Positions 34,912 to 42,885 of a DNA stretch of 64,000 bases are shown in pieces. The DNA is taken from positions 62,001 through 126,000 of the forward strand of contig NZ_VBSB01000006.1 in the NCBI RefSeq assembly GCF_013337765.1, in the 5' to 3' direction. How positions within the stretch are numbered: the stretch's first letter is position 1; every line of letters begins with the position of its first letter. Source of the DNA: Mycolicibacterium sphagni (lineage in GTDB: Bacteria > Actinomycetota > Actinomycetes > Mycobacteriales > Mycobacteriaceae). The translations under genes and the position numbers were made by a program. Below the pieces are notes generated by a model. The model did no database searches and was not told where the DNA came from. It saw only the letters and a list, made by a program, of their open reading frames with translations.

Positions 34912-36078
34912 TTAGCCCCGAGCCGGCCGGCCGGACTTGGCGCCTTGCTTGGCGGCAGGCTTGGCACTGGAGACCGGGTCAGACTTGGTGTGAGTCACTG
35001 ACTTTCGCGATGTCGCCTTCGACGACGTCGGCACCGACTTCACCGAGTCCTGCGCTGCCGCGGTCTGCGGCTTCCGGAGAGCGCTGGCCGGTAAGGCGGG
35101 GGGCGTCAGCGGGACCTTGATGTTGATCGGAATGACGCCGCCCAACTTCGCCGTTCCGATCGTCACCGTGCCGCCGATATTGCCCGTCACCGCAAAAGAG
35201 TCGGCCTTAAGTTCAACCGTCAGCGAATCAGGGAAGTCGATGCTGAGGACGTCCTTGCTGTTGATGGCTAGTAGAGCGCCGCCGAGCATCGCTGACATCG
35301 ACACCCCGGCAATCACACCGCCGCACGAGGCGGCGGCCGAACCCAGGCACAGCTTAGTCTCGACCTTGAACTGCCCGCTGGGCAGTGTCGTGCCAATTTT
35401 AGTCGTCCCCAACTGAATTGACCCGCCACCACCGCCAAAATAGGGCGCGAGACTGAAGGTAGCCTTCAGGCCGCCGGTGGGCAGCACCGAGAGTTGGGTC
35501 TTGTATTCGCCGAGGGTGACGCTGCCCCCGAACATCGTCACGGGTGACGTGACGCCGCCCTGTAAGCCGACCTGCAGAAGCGTGCCGCTCATGCCGAAGC
35601 CGAATCCCTCCGTGCCGCCCCGGTATTCGACGAGGTGAAACTTCGACGAGAGTTCGGGATTGAAGTCGATCGTCGGACCGACCGCGCCGAGCGGCGAGAA
35701 CGTCATCGCGCTCTTCCAGTCGGGTTCGAATCCGAGATCGACCATCAGAGCGGTGTCCGCGAGAGTGACGGGGAGGGTGAGGCTGGTCTTGACCTCGCTG
35801 GTGGGGCCGATGGGGGCATCCCACCAGGTGTCGGCGTCACCGTCGAGGCTCACCAGTCCGTTCGGCGAAACACCGGTACCGACGGTGAGCTTTCGCGCGA
35901 CCCTCAGCGGACCAAGTATCCAGTCGAAATCGATGATCGGGATCGTGACCGCGGCCAACTCGACATTCGCCTGCGTCGGAGCGCTCGGCTCCCGCACCAT
36001 GTCAGAGTTTGCGGTAACCACGCCTGCCGCTAGCACACTTGTTGCTATCCCCGCCAAGCAGGACTGTATAAGTGGCAT
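34912..36078 (-). CDS. Secreted beta-rich protein of unknown function
   Basis: A 388-aa exported protein. A signal peptide (residues about 1-24, ending TANS) leads into long stretches of alternating hydrophobic/polar residues, Gly/Ser/Thr-rich and probably all-beta. There are only two cysteines in the mature part (CLGSAAASC). The last 60 residues are a basic Ala/Ser/Lys tail. I recognise no family. Codon use is less GC-rich than the neighbours, with many A/T-ending codons. It occupies the interval where M. tuberculosis has pknH-embR-lprA. Together these suggest recent acquisition. GAAAGG lies upstream of the ATG. Confidence 0.75.
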   Translation of the reverse strand: MPLIQSCLAGIATSVLAAGVVTANSDMVREPSAPTQANVELAAVTIPIIDFDWILGPLRVARKLTVGTGVSPNGLVSLDGDADTWWDAPIGPTSEVKTSLTLPVTLADTALMVDLGFEPDWKSAMTFSPLGAVGPTIDFNPELSSKFHLVEYRGGTEGFGFGMSGTLLQVGLQGGVTSPVTMFGGSVTLGEYKTQLSVLPTGGLKATFSLAPYFGGGGGSIQLGTTKIGTTLPSGQFKVETKLCLGSAAASCGGVIAGVSMSAMLGGALLAINSKDVLSIDFPDSLTVELKADSFAVTGNIGGTVTIGTAKLGGVIPINIKVPLTPPALPASALRKPQTAAAQDSVKSVPTSSKATSRKSVTHTKSDPVSSAKPAAKQGAKSGRPARG

Positions 36079-36123
36079 TTTTCAGGCGCCTTTCGCGTCA
36101 TATGCACAGGTTGCTATCCCCGC
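36041..36123. repeat. 14-bp direct repeat around the start of the secreted-protein gene
   Basis: GTTGCTATCCCCGC occurs at 36041-36054, inside the signal-peptide codons, and again at 36110-36123, upstream of the start. The spacing is 69 bp. It may reflect a past duplication, or a binding site. Confidence 0.45.
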
Positions 36124-36194
36124 AACCATTCCGGGTGGAGCGTATAGCAAGTTTGCTGAAACTGCTGACTCATGCAAATACTGCGCGTCGGGCG

Positions 36195-38102
36195 CTAGGC
36201 CTGCGTCATCGCGTAGTAGGCCCCTCGGCGCGCGAGCAGCTCGGCGTGGCTGCCCGACTCGACAATCCGGCCGGCCTGGATCACCAGGATGCTGTCCGCG
36301 TCGCGGACGGTCGACAGCCGGTGGGCGATGATGAAACTGGTTCGCTCCCGCCGCAATTCGGTCATCGCCTGCTGGATCAGCAGTTCGGTGCGAGTGTCCA
36401 CCGAACTGGTGGCCTCGTCGAGGATCAGCAGCTGTGGACGAGCCAGGAACGCCCGGGCGATGGTGATCAGCTGCTTCTCGCCGGCGCTGATATTGCCACC
36501 GTCGTCGCTGACCCGGGTCTGGTAACCGTCCGGCAGCGTGTGCACGAACCGGTCCACGTACGCCGCCCGCGCCGCCTCGATCACCTCGTCCTCACTGGCG
36601 CCGGGCTTGCCGTAGGCGATGTTCTCGGCGATGGTGCCGCCGAACAACCAGGTGTCCTGCAGCACCATCCCGATCCGGGAGCGCAGCGATTCCCGGCTCA
36701 CGCCTGTGATGTCGACGCCGTCGAGCAAGATTCTGCCTGCGTCGACGTCGTAGAACCGCATCAGCAGGTTGACCAGGGTGGTCTTGCCCGCACCCGTTGG
36801 ACCGACAATGGCGACGGTGCTGCCCGGTTCGGCCACCAGCGACAGATCCTCGATCACCGGAGTCCCTGGCACGTAACTGAATGACACATTCTGGAACTCG
36901 ACCCGACCGCGCGCTGAGCTCGGCAGCGCCAGAGGTGCATCCGGTGATTCCTCGGGCTCGTCAAGGAAGTCGAAGACGCGCTCGGCGCTGGCCACACCCG
37001 ACTGCAGGGTGTTGTACATGCCGGCGACCTGGGTCAACGGCTGGTTGAACTGGCGGACATATTGGATGAAGGCCTGGATGCTGCCCAGCGTGATCTGGCC
37101 GGTCGCAACCTGGTAGCCGCCGACGACGGCCACCGCCACATAGCTGAGGTTCCCGATGAACGTTGTCGCCGGCGACACCAGGCCGGAGAAGAACTGCGCG
37201 CCGAAACTCGCGTGGTAAACGTCGTCATTGAAGTCGCGGAACTTCTCCTGCGCGACGGCGCGGTGGCCGAATGTCTTGACGACGGTGAACCCGCTGTAGG
37301 TCTCCTCGATGTGCGCGTTGAGCCGGCCGGTATTGGTCCACTGGGCGATGAACATCCGCTGTGAGCGGCGCGCGATCACCCGGGTCACCCAGAGCGACAA
37401 CGGAACTGTCACGACGGTGATCAACGCCAGCAGCGGCGAGATACTCAGCATCATCGCCAGCACTGCGACCACCGTCAGCACCGAGGTCAGCAGCTGACTG
37501 ATCGTCAACGACACCGACGACTGGATGTTGTCGACATCGTTGGTGACCCGGCTCAACAACTCGCCACGCTGCCGGGAGTCGAAGTAGGACAGCGGCAGCC
37601 GGTGGACCTTGTCCTCGACATCGGCGCGCAGTGCCGTGATCGTCCGCTGCACGATCACGTTGAGCAGCCGAGCCTGCGCCCAGATCAGCAGCGCGGCAAC
37701 GATATACAGACCCAATGCCAGCAACAGAGTGTGGCCCACAGCGGTGAAGTCAACCCCGCGGCCAGGTACCACGTTCGCTCCGGACAGCAAGTCCGCGAAG
37801 GTGTTGTCGCCGCGGGCCCGGGCCGCCGCGACAGCCTGGTCCTTGGTGATCCCGGCGGGGAGCTGCCGGCCGATGACACCGTTGAACAACAGGTCGGTGG
37901 CGTGCCCGAGGATGCGGGGGCCGACGACACCGATCGCGATGCCGCCGATCGACAAAGCGATTACCGCCGCGGTCGGCCACCGCTGCGGGGTCAGGCGCCG
38001 AATCAGCCGCAGCGCCGATCCCTTGAAATCGCGTGAGCGGGCCTGCCGGGGGTCCTGGGTCATCGCGCGCATGCCGCCGCCGCGGAATGTCGGCCCGGTC
38101 AT
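36195..38102 (-). CDS. ABC exporter, permease fused to ATPase (Rv1272c-like)
   Basis: A 635-aa ABC half-transporter. Six membrane helices are followed by an ATPase domain with Walker [10 protein letters not shown], signature SAGEK (a variant of LSGGQ), Walker [10 protein letters not shown] and the H-loop AHRLST. A 60-residue insertion lies between the first two helices. It overlaps the upstream exporter gene by 4 nt. The pair matches Rv1272c and Rv1273c, which form a heterodimer proposed to move lipids. Variant signature NISAGEK and two divergent halves indicate one degenerate and one active site. Confidence 0.93.
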   Translation of the reverse strand: MTGPTFRGGGMRAMTQDPRQARSRDFKGSALRLIRRLTPQRWPTAAVIALSIGGIAIGVVGPRILGHATDLLFNGVIGRQLPAGITKDQAVAAARARGDNTFADLLSGANVVPGRGVDFTAVGHTLLLALGLYIVAALLIWAQARLLNVIVQRTITALRADVEDKVHRLPLSYFDSRQRGELLSRVTNDVDNIQSSVSLTISQLLTSVLTVVAVLAMMLSISPLLALITVVTVPLSLWVTRVIARRSQRMFIAQWTNTGRLNAHIEETYSGFTVVKTFGHRAVAQEKFRDFNDDVYHASFGAQFFSGLVSPATTFIGNLSYVAVAVVGGYQVATGQITLGSIQAFIQYVRQFNQPLTQVAGMYNTLQSGVASAERVFDFLDEPEESPDAPLALPSSARGRVEFQNVSFSYVPGTPVIEDLSLVAEPGSTVAIVGPTGAGKTTLVNLLMRFYDVDAGRILLDGVDITGVSRESLRSRIGMVLQDTWLFGGTIAENIAYGKPGASEDEVIEAARAAYVDRFVHTLPDGYQTRVSDDGGNISAGEKQLITIARAFLARPQLLILDEATSSVDTRTELLIQQAMTELRRERTSFIIAHRLSTVRDADSILVIQAGRIVESGSHAELLARRGAYYAMTQA

Positions 38103-39844
38103 TGCCCGCCCCCGACGCCGGCGCCCACCGACTGGGAGTCGGCGAATTCCGCGTACGTCGCGCAATCGGCCAGCAGCGTGTCGTGGGTGCCTGCACCCAC
38201 GACCCGGCCACCGTCGATGACGACGATGTTGTCGGCGTGGGCGACGGTCGAGATGCGCTGGGAGACAATGATCACCGTGGCATCTGCGGACACCTCGCGA
38301 AGTGCGGCACGCACCCGGGCGTCGGTGTGGACGTCCAGGGCCGAGAACGCATCGTCGAACAGGTAGATCGCGGGCTGCCGGATCACCGCGCGGGCAATCG
38401 CCAGCCGCTGCCGCTGACCGCCGGAGAAATTGATGCCGCCCTGGGCAACCCGCATGTTCAAACCGTCGGGATGGGCGCGCACGAAGTCCTCGGCGGCCGC
38501 CACCCGCAGCGCCGACCACATGTCGTCCTCGGTCGCGTCCGCTTTGCCGAATCTCAGGTTGTCCGCGACTGTGCCGGAGAACAGGTAGCCCCGCTGCGGC
38601 ACCAAACCGAGTGTGGACCAGAGGGTTTCGGTGTCGTAGTCGCGCACGTCGATACCGTCGACCCGGACCGCTCCGTCGGTGACTTCGTAGAGCCGGCAGA
38701 TCAGTGCCACCAGCGTCGACTTGCCGGAGCCGGTGCTGCCGACGATCGCCGTCGTCGTGCCCGGCCGTGCGGCGAGCGAAACATCTTCCAGGACAGGGCG
38801 CTCCGCGCCGGGGTAGCGGAAGGTCGCGTTCTCGAGGGTGACCGCGCCCCGGATACCGCCGTCGGGGCGTTGCGGCGACGGCGGGCTGCTGATCGCGGTT
38901 TGCGTGCCCAGCACCTCGGTGATCCGCTCGGCACACACCGAGGCCCGCGGCAGCATCACCAGGATCAAGGTGGCCATCAGCACGGCCATCAGGATCTGCA
39001 TGAAGTAGGACAGGAAGGCGATCAGCGAGCCGACCTGCATGTGCCCGGTGTCGATGCGCAGGCCGCCGAACCAGATCAGGGCGACGCTGGAGATGTTGAT
39101 CGTCAAGGTGGTGACCGGCAGCATCAGCGCCTGCCAGCGCCCCGCGGCCAATGCGGTGTTGGACACCGCCGTATTGGCGACGGCGAACCGATCCTGCTCG
39201 AAGGATTCTCTGGCGAACGCCCGGATCACCCGGATGCCGGAGAGCTGTTCGCGCATCACCCGATTGATGCCGTCGATGAGCCGTTGCATGCTGCGGAAGA
39301 TCGGCAGCATGCGCGAGACGATCCAATAGTTGGACAACGCCAGCACCGGAACACTGACCAGCAAAAGCCAGGACAGCCCGGCGTCCTGGTGGATCGCCAT
39401 GATGATGCCGCCGACGCACATGATCGGCGCGGTCACCAGGATGGTGGTCGTCATCTGGATCAGCACCTGGATCTGCTGGACGTCGTTGGTGGTCCGGGTC
39501 AGCAGCGACGGCGCGCCGAACCGGGCGGTCTCCTGCTCGGAGAACGTGGTCACGTGGTGGAACATCGCCGAACGCAGGTCGCGACCGAAACCCATTCCGG
39601 TGCGCGAGCCGAAGTAGACCGCGCCGACCGCGCACACCACCTGAAGCCCGGTCACCGCCAGCATCACCAGGCCCAGCTCGGCGATCAGCCCGGTGTCACC
39701 CTTGGCCACGCCGTCATCGATGATCGCGGCGTTGACCGTGGGCAGATAGAGAGAAGCCAGCGTGCTGATGGTCTGCAGTGTCATGACCGCTGCGACCAGC
39801 CACCGGTACGGCCGGACATACTGTCTCAGCAGGGCCAGGAGCAT
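38099..39844 (-). CDS. ABC exporter, permease fused to ATPase (Rv1273c-like)
   Basis: A 581-aa ABC half-transporter starting [10 protein letters not shown]. Six helices and an ATPase domain: Walker [10 protein letters not shown], signature FSGGQRQRL, and Walker [11 protein letters not shown], where aspartate replaces the usual catalytic glutamate, so this site is likely impaired. The partner gene (36195-38102) has the complementary DEA. This is the classic heterodimeric ABC exporter design. It resembles Rv1273c over its whole length. An upstream in-frame ATG at 39928 adds a non-membrane leader and is less likely. Confidence 0.93.
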   Translation of the reverse strand: MLLALLRQYVRPYRWLVAAVMTLQTISTLASLYLPTVNAAIIDDGVAKGDTGLIAELGLVMLAVTGLQVVCAVGAVYFGSRTGMGFGRDLRSAMFHHVTTFSEQETARFGAPSLLTRTTNDVQQIQVLIQMTTTILVTAPIMCVGGIIMAIHQDAGLSWLLLVSVPVLALSNYWIVSRMLPIFRSMQRLIDGINRVMREQLSGIRVIRAFARESFEQDRFAVANTAVSNTALAAGRWQALMLPVTTLTINISSVALIWFGGLRIDTGHMQVGSLIAFLSYFMQILMAVLMATLILVMLPRASVCAERITEVLGTQTAISSPPSPQRPDGGIRGAVTLENATFRYPGAERPVLEDVSLAARPGTTTAIVGSTGSGKSTLVALICRLYEVTDGAVRVDGIDVRDYDTETLWSTLGLVPQRGYLFSGTVADNLRFGKADATEDDMWSALRVAAAEDFVRAHPDGLNMRVAQGGINFSGGQRQRLAIARAVIRQPAIYLFDDAFSALDVHTDARVRAALREVSADATVIIVSQRISTVAHADNIVVIDGGRVVGAGTHDTLLADCATYAEFADSQSVGAGVGGGQ

Positions 39845-40009
39845 TTCGCTACTGTCGCACACGCCTGCACCGCGGTGGCCTCGGTCGTGCAGGGCCCTGA
39901 CCAACTCCGCTGTCTGAAATCTCAGCAAAGCGCCAGGTCACGCGGCATGTCGGTGGTTGCGGTAAGGGGCGGCCGCTACAGTGCATGCTGTGACACGCAG
40001 CAGGTGCGC

Positions 40010-40567
40010 ATGACAGCGACGCGCAAACTCGCGGTGGCGGCGGGGGCAGTAGCCATCGCCGCCGTTATCGGCGCATGCTCGGACTCGGGCAGCGGCCCGA
40101 GCCAAACCCAAGCTTCGCAGGCTCCTGGGCCGCAACCGGGCAACGCCAAACACGGCCCGATGTTTCCCGAGTGCGGTGGCATCAGCGACCAGACGATGGC
40201 CGAGCAGACCCGGGTCACCGGCCTGGTGACCACGGCGAAGAACTCCATCGGCTGCCAGTGGCTGGCCGGCGGCGGCATTCTCGGACCGCACTTCTCTTTC
40301 ACCTGGTACCGGGGCAGCCCAATCGGGCGCGAACGCAAGACCGAGGAACTGTCGCGCACCAGCGTCGAGGACATCAACATCGAAGGCCACAGCGGATTCA
40401 TCGCGGTCGGCACCGATCCGACTCTGGGAGACAACCTGTGCGAGGTCGGAATCCAGTTCAACGACGACTTCATCGAATGGTCGGTCAGCTTCGCCGAGAA
40501 GCCGTTCCCCCCGGCCTGCGATGTGGCCAAGGAATTGACCCGGCAATCGATCGTGAACTCCAAATGA
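40010..40567 (+). CDS. lprB: Lipoprotein LprB (DUF3558)
   Basis: A 185-aa lipoprotein. Basic n-region (residues 4-6), Ala/Val-rich core, lipobox IGAC, then Ser/Gly/Gln-rich linker. The DUF3558 domain is visible as FPECGGIS, IGCQWLAGG and FTWYRGSPI. It is divergent from the ABC exporters, as Rv1274 is from Rv1273c. The stop overlaps the lprC start by 4 nt. DUF3558 lipoproteins are mycobacteria-typical and of unknown function. Confidence 0.92.
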   Translation: MTATRKLAVAAGAVAIAAVIGACSDSGSGPSQTQASQAPGPQPGNAKHGPMFPECGGISDQTMAEQTRVTGLVTTAKNSIGCQWLAGGGILGPHFSFTWYRGSPIGRERKTEELSRTSVEDINIEGHSGFIAVGTDPTLGDNLCEVGIQFNDDFIEWSVSFAEKPFPPACDVAKELTRQSIVNSK

Positions 40568-41112
40568 GCCCGCGCCGGATCGTCGCCGTTGCGGTAGCCG
40601 TGCTCTCTGCGTTGGTGCTGGTCAGTGGCTGCGCCAAGACGGTCGCCGGAACCGCGGCGAAGTCGGGTTCGGGCACCACACCGCGCAATGACAACTCCGC
40701 GCAGCAGTACCCGAACCTGCTCAAGGAGTGCGACGTCCTCACGACCGACATCCTGGCCAAGACCGTGGGTGCGGATCCACTCGACATTCAGAGCACGTTC
40801 GTCGGCGCGGTCTGCCGCTGGCAGGCCGCCAACCCGGCCGGCCTGGTGGACATCACCCGGTTCTGGTACGAGCAGGGCAGCCTCGACAACGAGCGTTCCG
40901 TCGGCCAGTTCCTCAAGTACCAGCTCGAGAACCGGTCGATCGCCGGTGTGCCGTCGATCGTGATGCGGACCAACGATCCCAACGGCGGCTGCGGAGTCGC
41001 GAGCGACGCCGGTGGTGTCGTCGGGTGGTGGGTCAACCCGCAGGCCCCGGGTATCGATGCGTGTGGTCAGGCCATCAAGTTGATGGAGCTAACGCTGGCG
41101 ACCAACTCCTGA
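40564..41112 (+). CDS. lprC: Lipoprotein LprC (DUF3558)
   Basis: A 182-aa lipoprotein with lipobox VSGC near residue 23, followed by a Gly/Thr/Ser/Asn linker. The DUF3558 pattern is LKECDVLTTDILAKTVG, VCRWQAANP and a final CGQAIKLMEL. It is translationally coupled to lprB (ATGA overlap), which is probably a duplicate of it, and matches Rv1275. The stop abuts the stop of the convergent phosphatase gene directly. Confidence 0.92.
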   Translation: MSPRRIVAVAVAVLSALVLVSGCAKTVAGTAAKSGSGTTPRNDNSAQQYPNLLKECDVLTTDILAKTVGADPLDIQSTFVGAVCRWQAANPAGLVDITRFWYEQGSLDNERSVGQFLKYQLENRSIAGVPSIVMRTNDPNGGCGVASDAGGVVGWWVNPQAPGIDACGQAIKLMELTLATNS

Positions 41113-41619
41113 CTACCGCGGCACGTGGAATGCGGTCAGCTCGGCGCTGCTGAGCTGTAGGCCGGACCAGCCGCCCGGCACTCGCAACACCGCGATGGCC
41201 GACGTCGGGTACTTGATCGCGATGCGTTCGGCGGCGTCAGTGTCCGAATGGTCCGGCTCGGCCAGGCCGAGGGCCACGTGGCTCATCGTCGGTTCGTGGC
41301 CGACCACCAGCAGGGTGGCGATGTCGTCGCCGACCTGGTTGATCTCGTCGATCGTCGTCCCCGCGGTGGCACCGTAGAGCCGCTCGGAGTAGGTCACCGG
41401 CGCGGTGACCTCGGTGCGGTCCAGGGTTTGGCGGGTCCTGGTCGCCGAGGAGCACAGCACCAGGTCGATCGGTGGCACGTTGGCCCGCAGCCAGTCGCCT
41501 GCCACGCCGGCCTCGCGGATGCCGCGGGGCGCCAGTGGCCGGTCGTGGTCGACCACCCCGTTGGGGTAATCCGACTTGGCGTGGCGCATCAGGATCAGCG
41601 TGCGGTGTGGCGCGGTCAC
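41113..41619 (-). CDS. SixA-like histidine phosphatase
   Basis: A 168-aa member of the histidine phosphatase superfamily. The catalytic motif LMRHAKSDYP (Arg-His-Ala-Lys) is near the N-terminus and the second histidine lies in VVGHEPTMSH. SixA enzymes dephosphorylate phosphohistidine proteins. The start at GTG 41619 is chosen because the family motif follows closely. The gene matches Rv1276c. It is divergent from the SbcD-like gene. Confidence 0.88.
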   Translation of the reverse strand: MTAPHRTLILMRHAKSDYPNGVVDHDRPLAPRGIREAGVAGDWLRANVPPIDLVLCSSATRTRQTLDRTEVTAPVTYSERLYGATAGTTIDEINQVGDDIATLLVVGHEPTMSHVALGLAEPDHSDTDAAERIAIKYPTSAIAVLRVPGGWSGLQLSSAELTAFHVPR

Positions 41620-41733
41620 GGACGTAAGGCTAAACGCTTCGGGTACATGCCGGTCGAGGTCCGCGGACTTGTCGGCGCGCGGCCATACACTCGCCGCAAC
41701 ACTCACCGATGAGACAGGAAAGGCGCCGAGGAA

Positions 41734-42885
41734 ATGCGCTTCGTGCACACCGCCGACTGGCAGCTCGGCATGACGCGACACTTCCTGGAAGGTGAAGCCC
41801 AGCCCCGTTACTCGGCGGCCCGGCGCGACGCGGTCGTGGGCCTCGGTGCGCTCGCCGAGCAAACCTCGGCGGAGTTCGTCGTGGTGGCCGGCGACGTCTT
41901 CGAACACAACCAGCTCGCCCCGAAGGTGATCAGCCAGTCACTGGAAGCCATGCGCGCCATCGGCGTTCCGGTGTACCTGCTGCCCGGCAACCACGACCCG
42001 CTGGACGCGTCGTCGGTGTACACCAGCGCCTTGTTCAAGGCCGAACGCCCGGACAACGTGATCGTGCTGGACCGCGACGGAGTGTGGGATGTGCGCCCCG
42101 GTGTGCAACTCGTCGTCGCCCCCTGGCGCACCAAGGCCCCGACCGCCGATCTGGCGGCTGCGGTACTGGCCGAGCTGCCCGCCGACGGCACCACCCGCAT
42201 CCTCGTTGCCCATGGCGGCGTCGACGTGCTCGACCCGGACCCCGGTAAACCGTCGCTGATCCGAATGCCCGCGCTGTCCGACGCCATCGACCGCGGGGTG
42301 GTGCACTATGTCGCCCTGGGGGACAAGCACTCTCGCACGTGCGTCGGCGACAGCGGGCGGATCTGGTACTCGGGTTCGCCCGAGGTCACCAATTTCGACG
42401 ACGTCGAGTCCGACCCAGGTCACGTCCTGGTGGTCGACGTGGACGAGGCAGACCCCGCCCACCCGGTGACCGTCGAGTCCCACCACATTGGGCGGTGGCG
42501 GTTCGTCACGCTGCACCGCCAGGTCGACGACACCCGCGATATCGCCGATCTCGACCTCAATCTCGACCTGCTGACGGATAAGGAGCGCACGGTCGTGCGG
42601 CTTGGACTGACCGGTTCGCTGACCGTCACCGATCGTGCCGCATTAGACGCCTGCCTGGACAAGTACGTCCGGCTGTTCGCCTGGCTGGGCACCTGGGATC
42701 GGCATACCAGCATCGCGGTGATGCCCGCCGACGGCGAGTTCGACGACCTTGGAATCGGGGGATTCGCCGCGGCCGCGGTCGACGAACTGGTCGCCACCGC
42801 CCGAGCCGGCGACAGTGACGCCGCCCAGGACGCCCAGAGTGCGCTGGGACTGTTGCTGCGGCTGGCCGGGGGGAGTGCGGCATGA
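41734..42885 (+). CDS. SbcD/Mre11-like metallophosphoesterase (Rv1277-like)
   Basis: A 383-aa calcineurin-type nuclease. The metal motifs are HTADWQLG (D-x-H class), AGDVFEH, LPGNHDP and VAHGGVD, all near the N-terminal half. The C-terminal domain resembles the SbcD/Mre11 capping region. It overlaps the downstream ATPase gene by 4 nt, so both are made together. The pair corresponds to Rv1277-Rv1278, a mycobacterial relative of SbcCD, presumably cleaving DNA ends or hairpins. Confidence 0.92.
   Translation: MRFVHTADWQLGMTRHFLEGEAQPRYSAARRDAVVGLGALAEQTSAEFVVVAGDVFEHNQLAPKVISQSLEAMRAIGVPVYLLPGNHDPLDASSVYTSALFKAERPDNVIVLDRDGVWDVRPGVQLVVAPWRTKAPTADLAAAVLAELPADGTTRILVAHGGVDVLDPDPGKPSLIRMPALSDAIDRGVVHYVALGDKHSRTCVGDSGRIWYSGSPEVTNFDDVESDPGHVLVVDVDEADPAHPVTVESHHIGRWRFVTLHRQVDDTRDIADLDLNLDLLTDKERTVVRLGLTGSLTVTDRAALDACLDKYVRLFAWLGTWDRHTSIAVMPADGEFDDLGIGGFAAAAVDELVATARAGDSDAAQDAQSALGLLLRLAGGSAA

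Noticed and set aside
36195..39635. An 1146-codon minus-strand frame covering both ABC exporters
   Set aside because: Only the 3' part (from ATG 38102) reads as the ABC protein. The rest is an Arg/His/Pro-rich shadow of the second exporter in another frame.
38033..40009. The long 5' extension of the lprB frame
   Set aside because: It is antisense to the ABC exporter. The real lipoprotein begins at ATG 40010 with a signal peptide.
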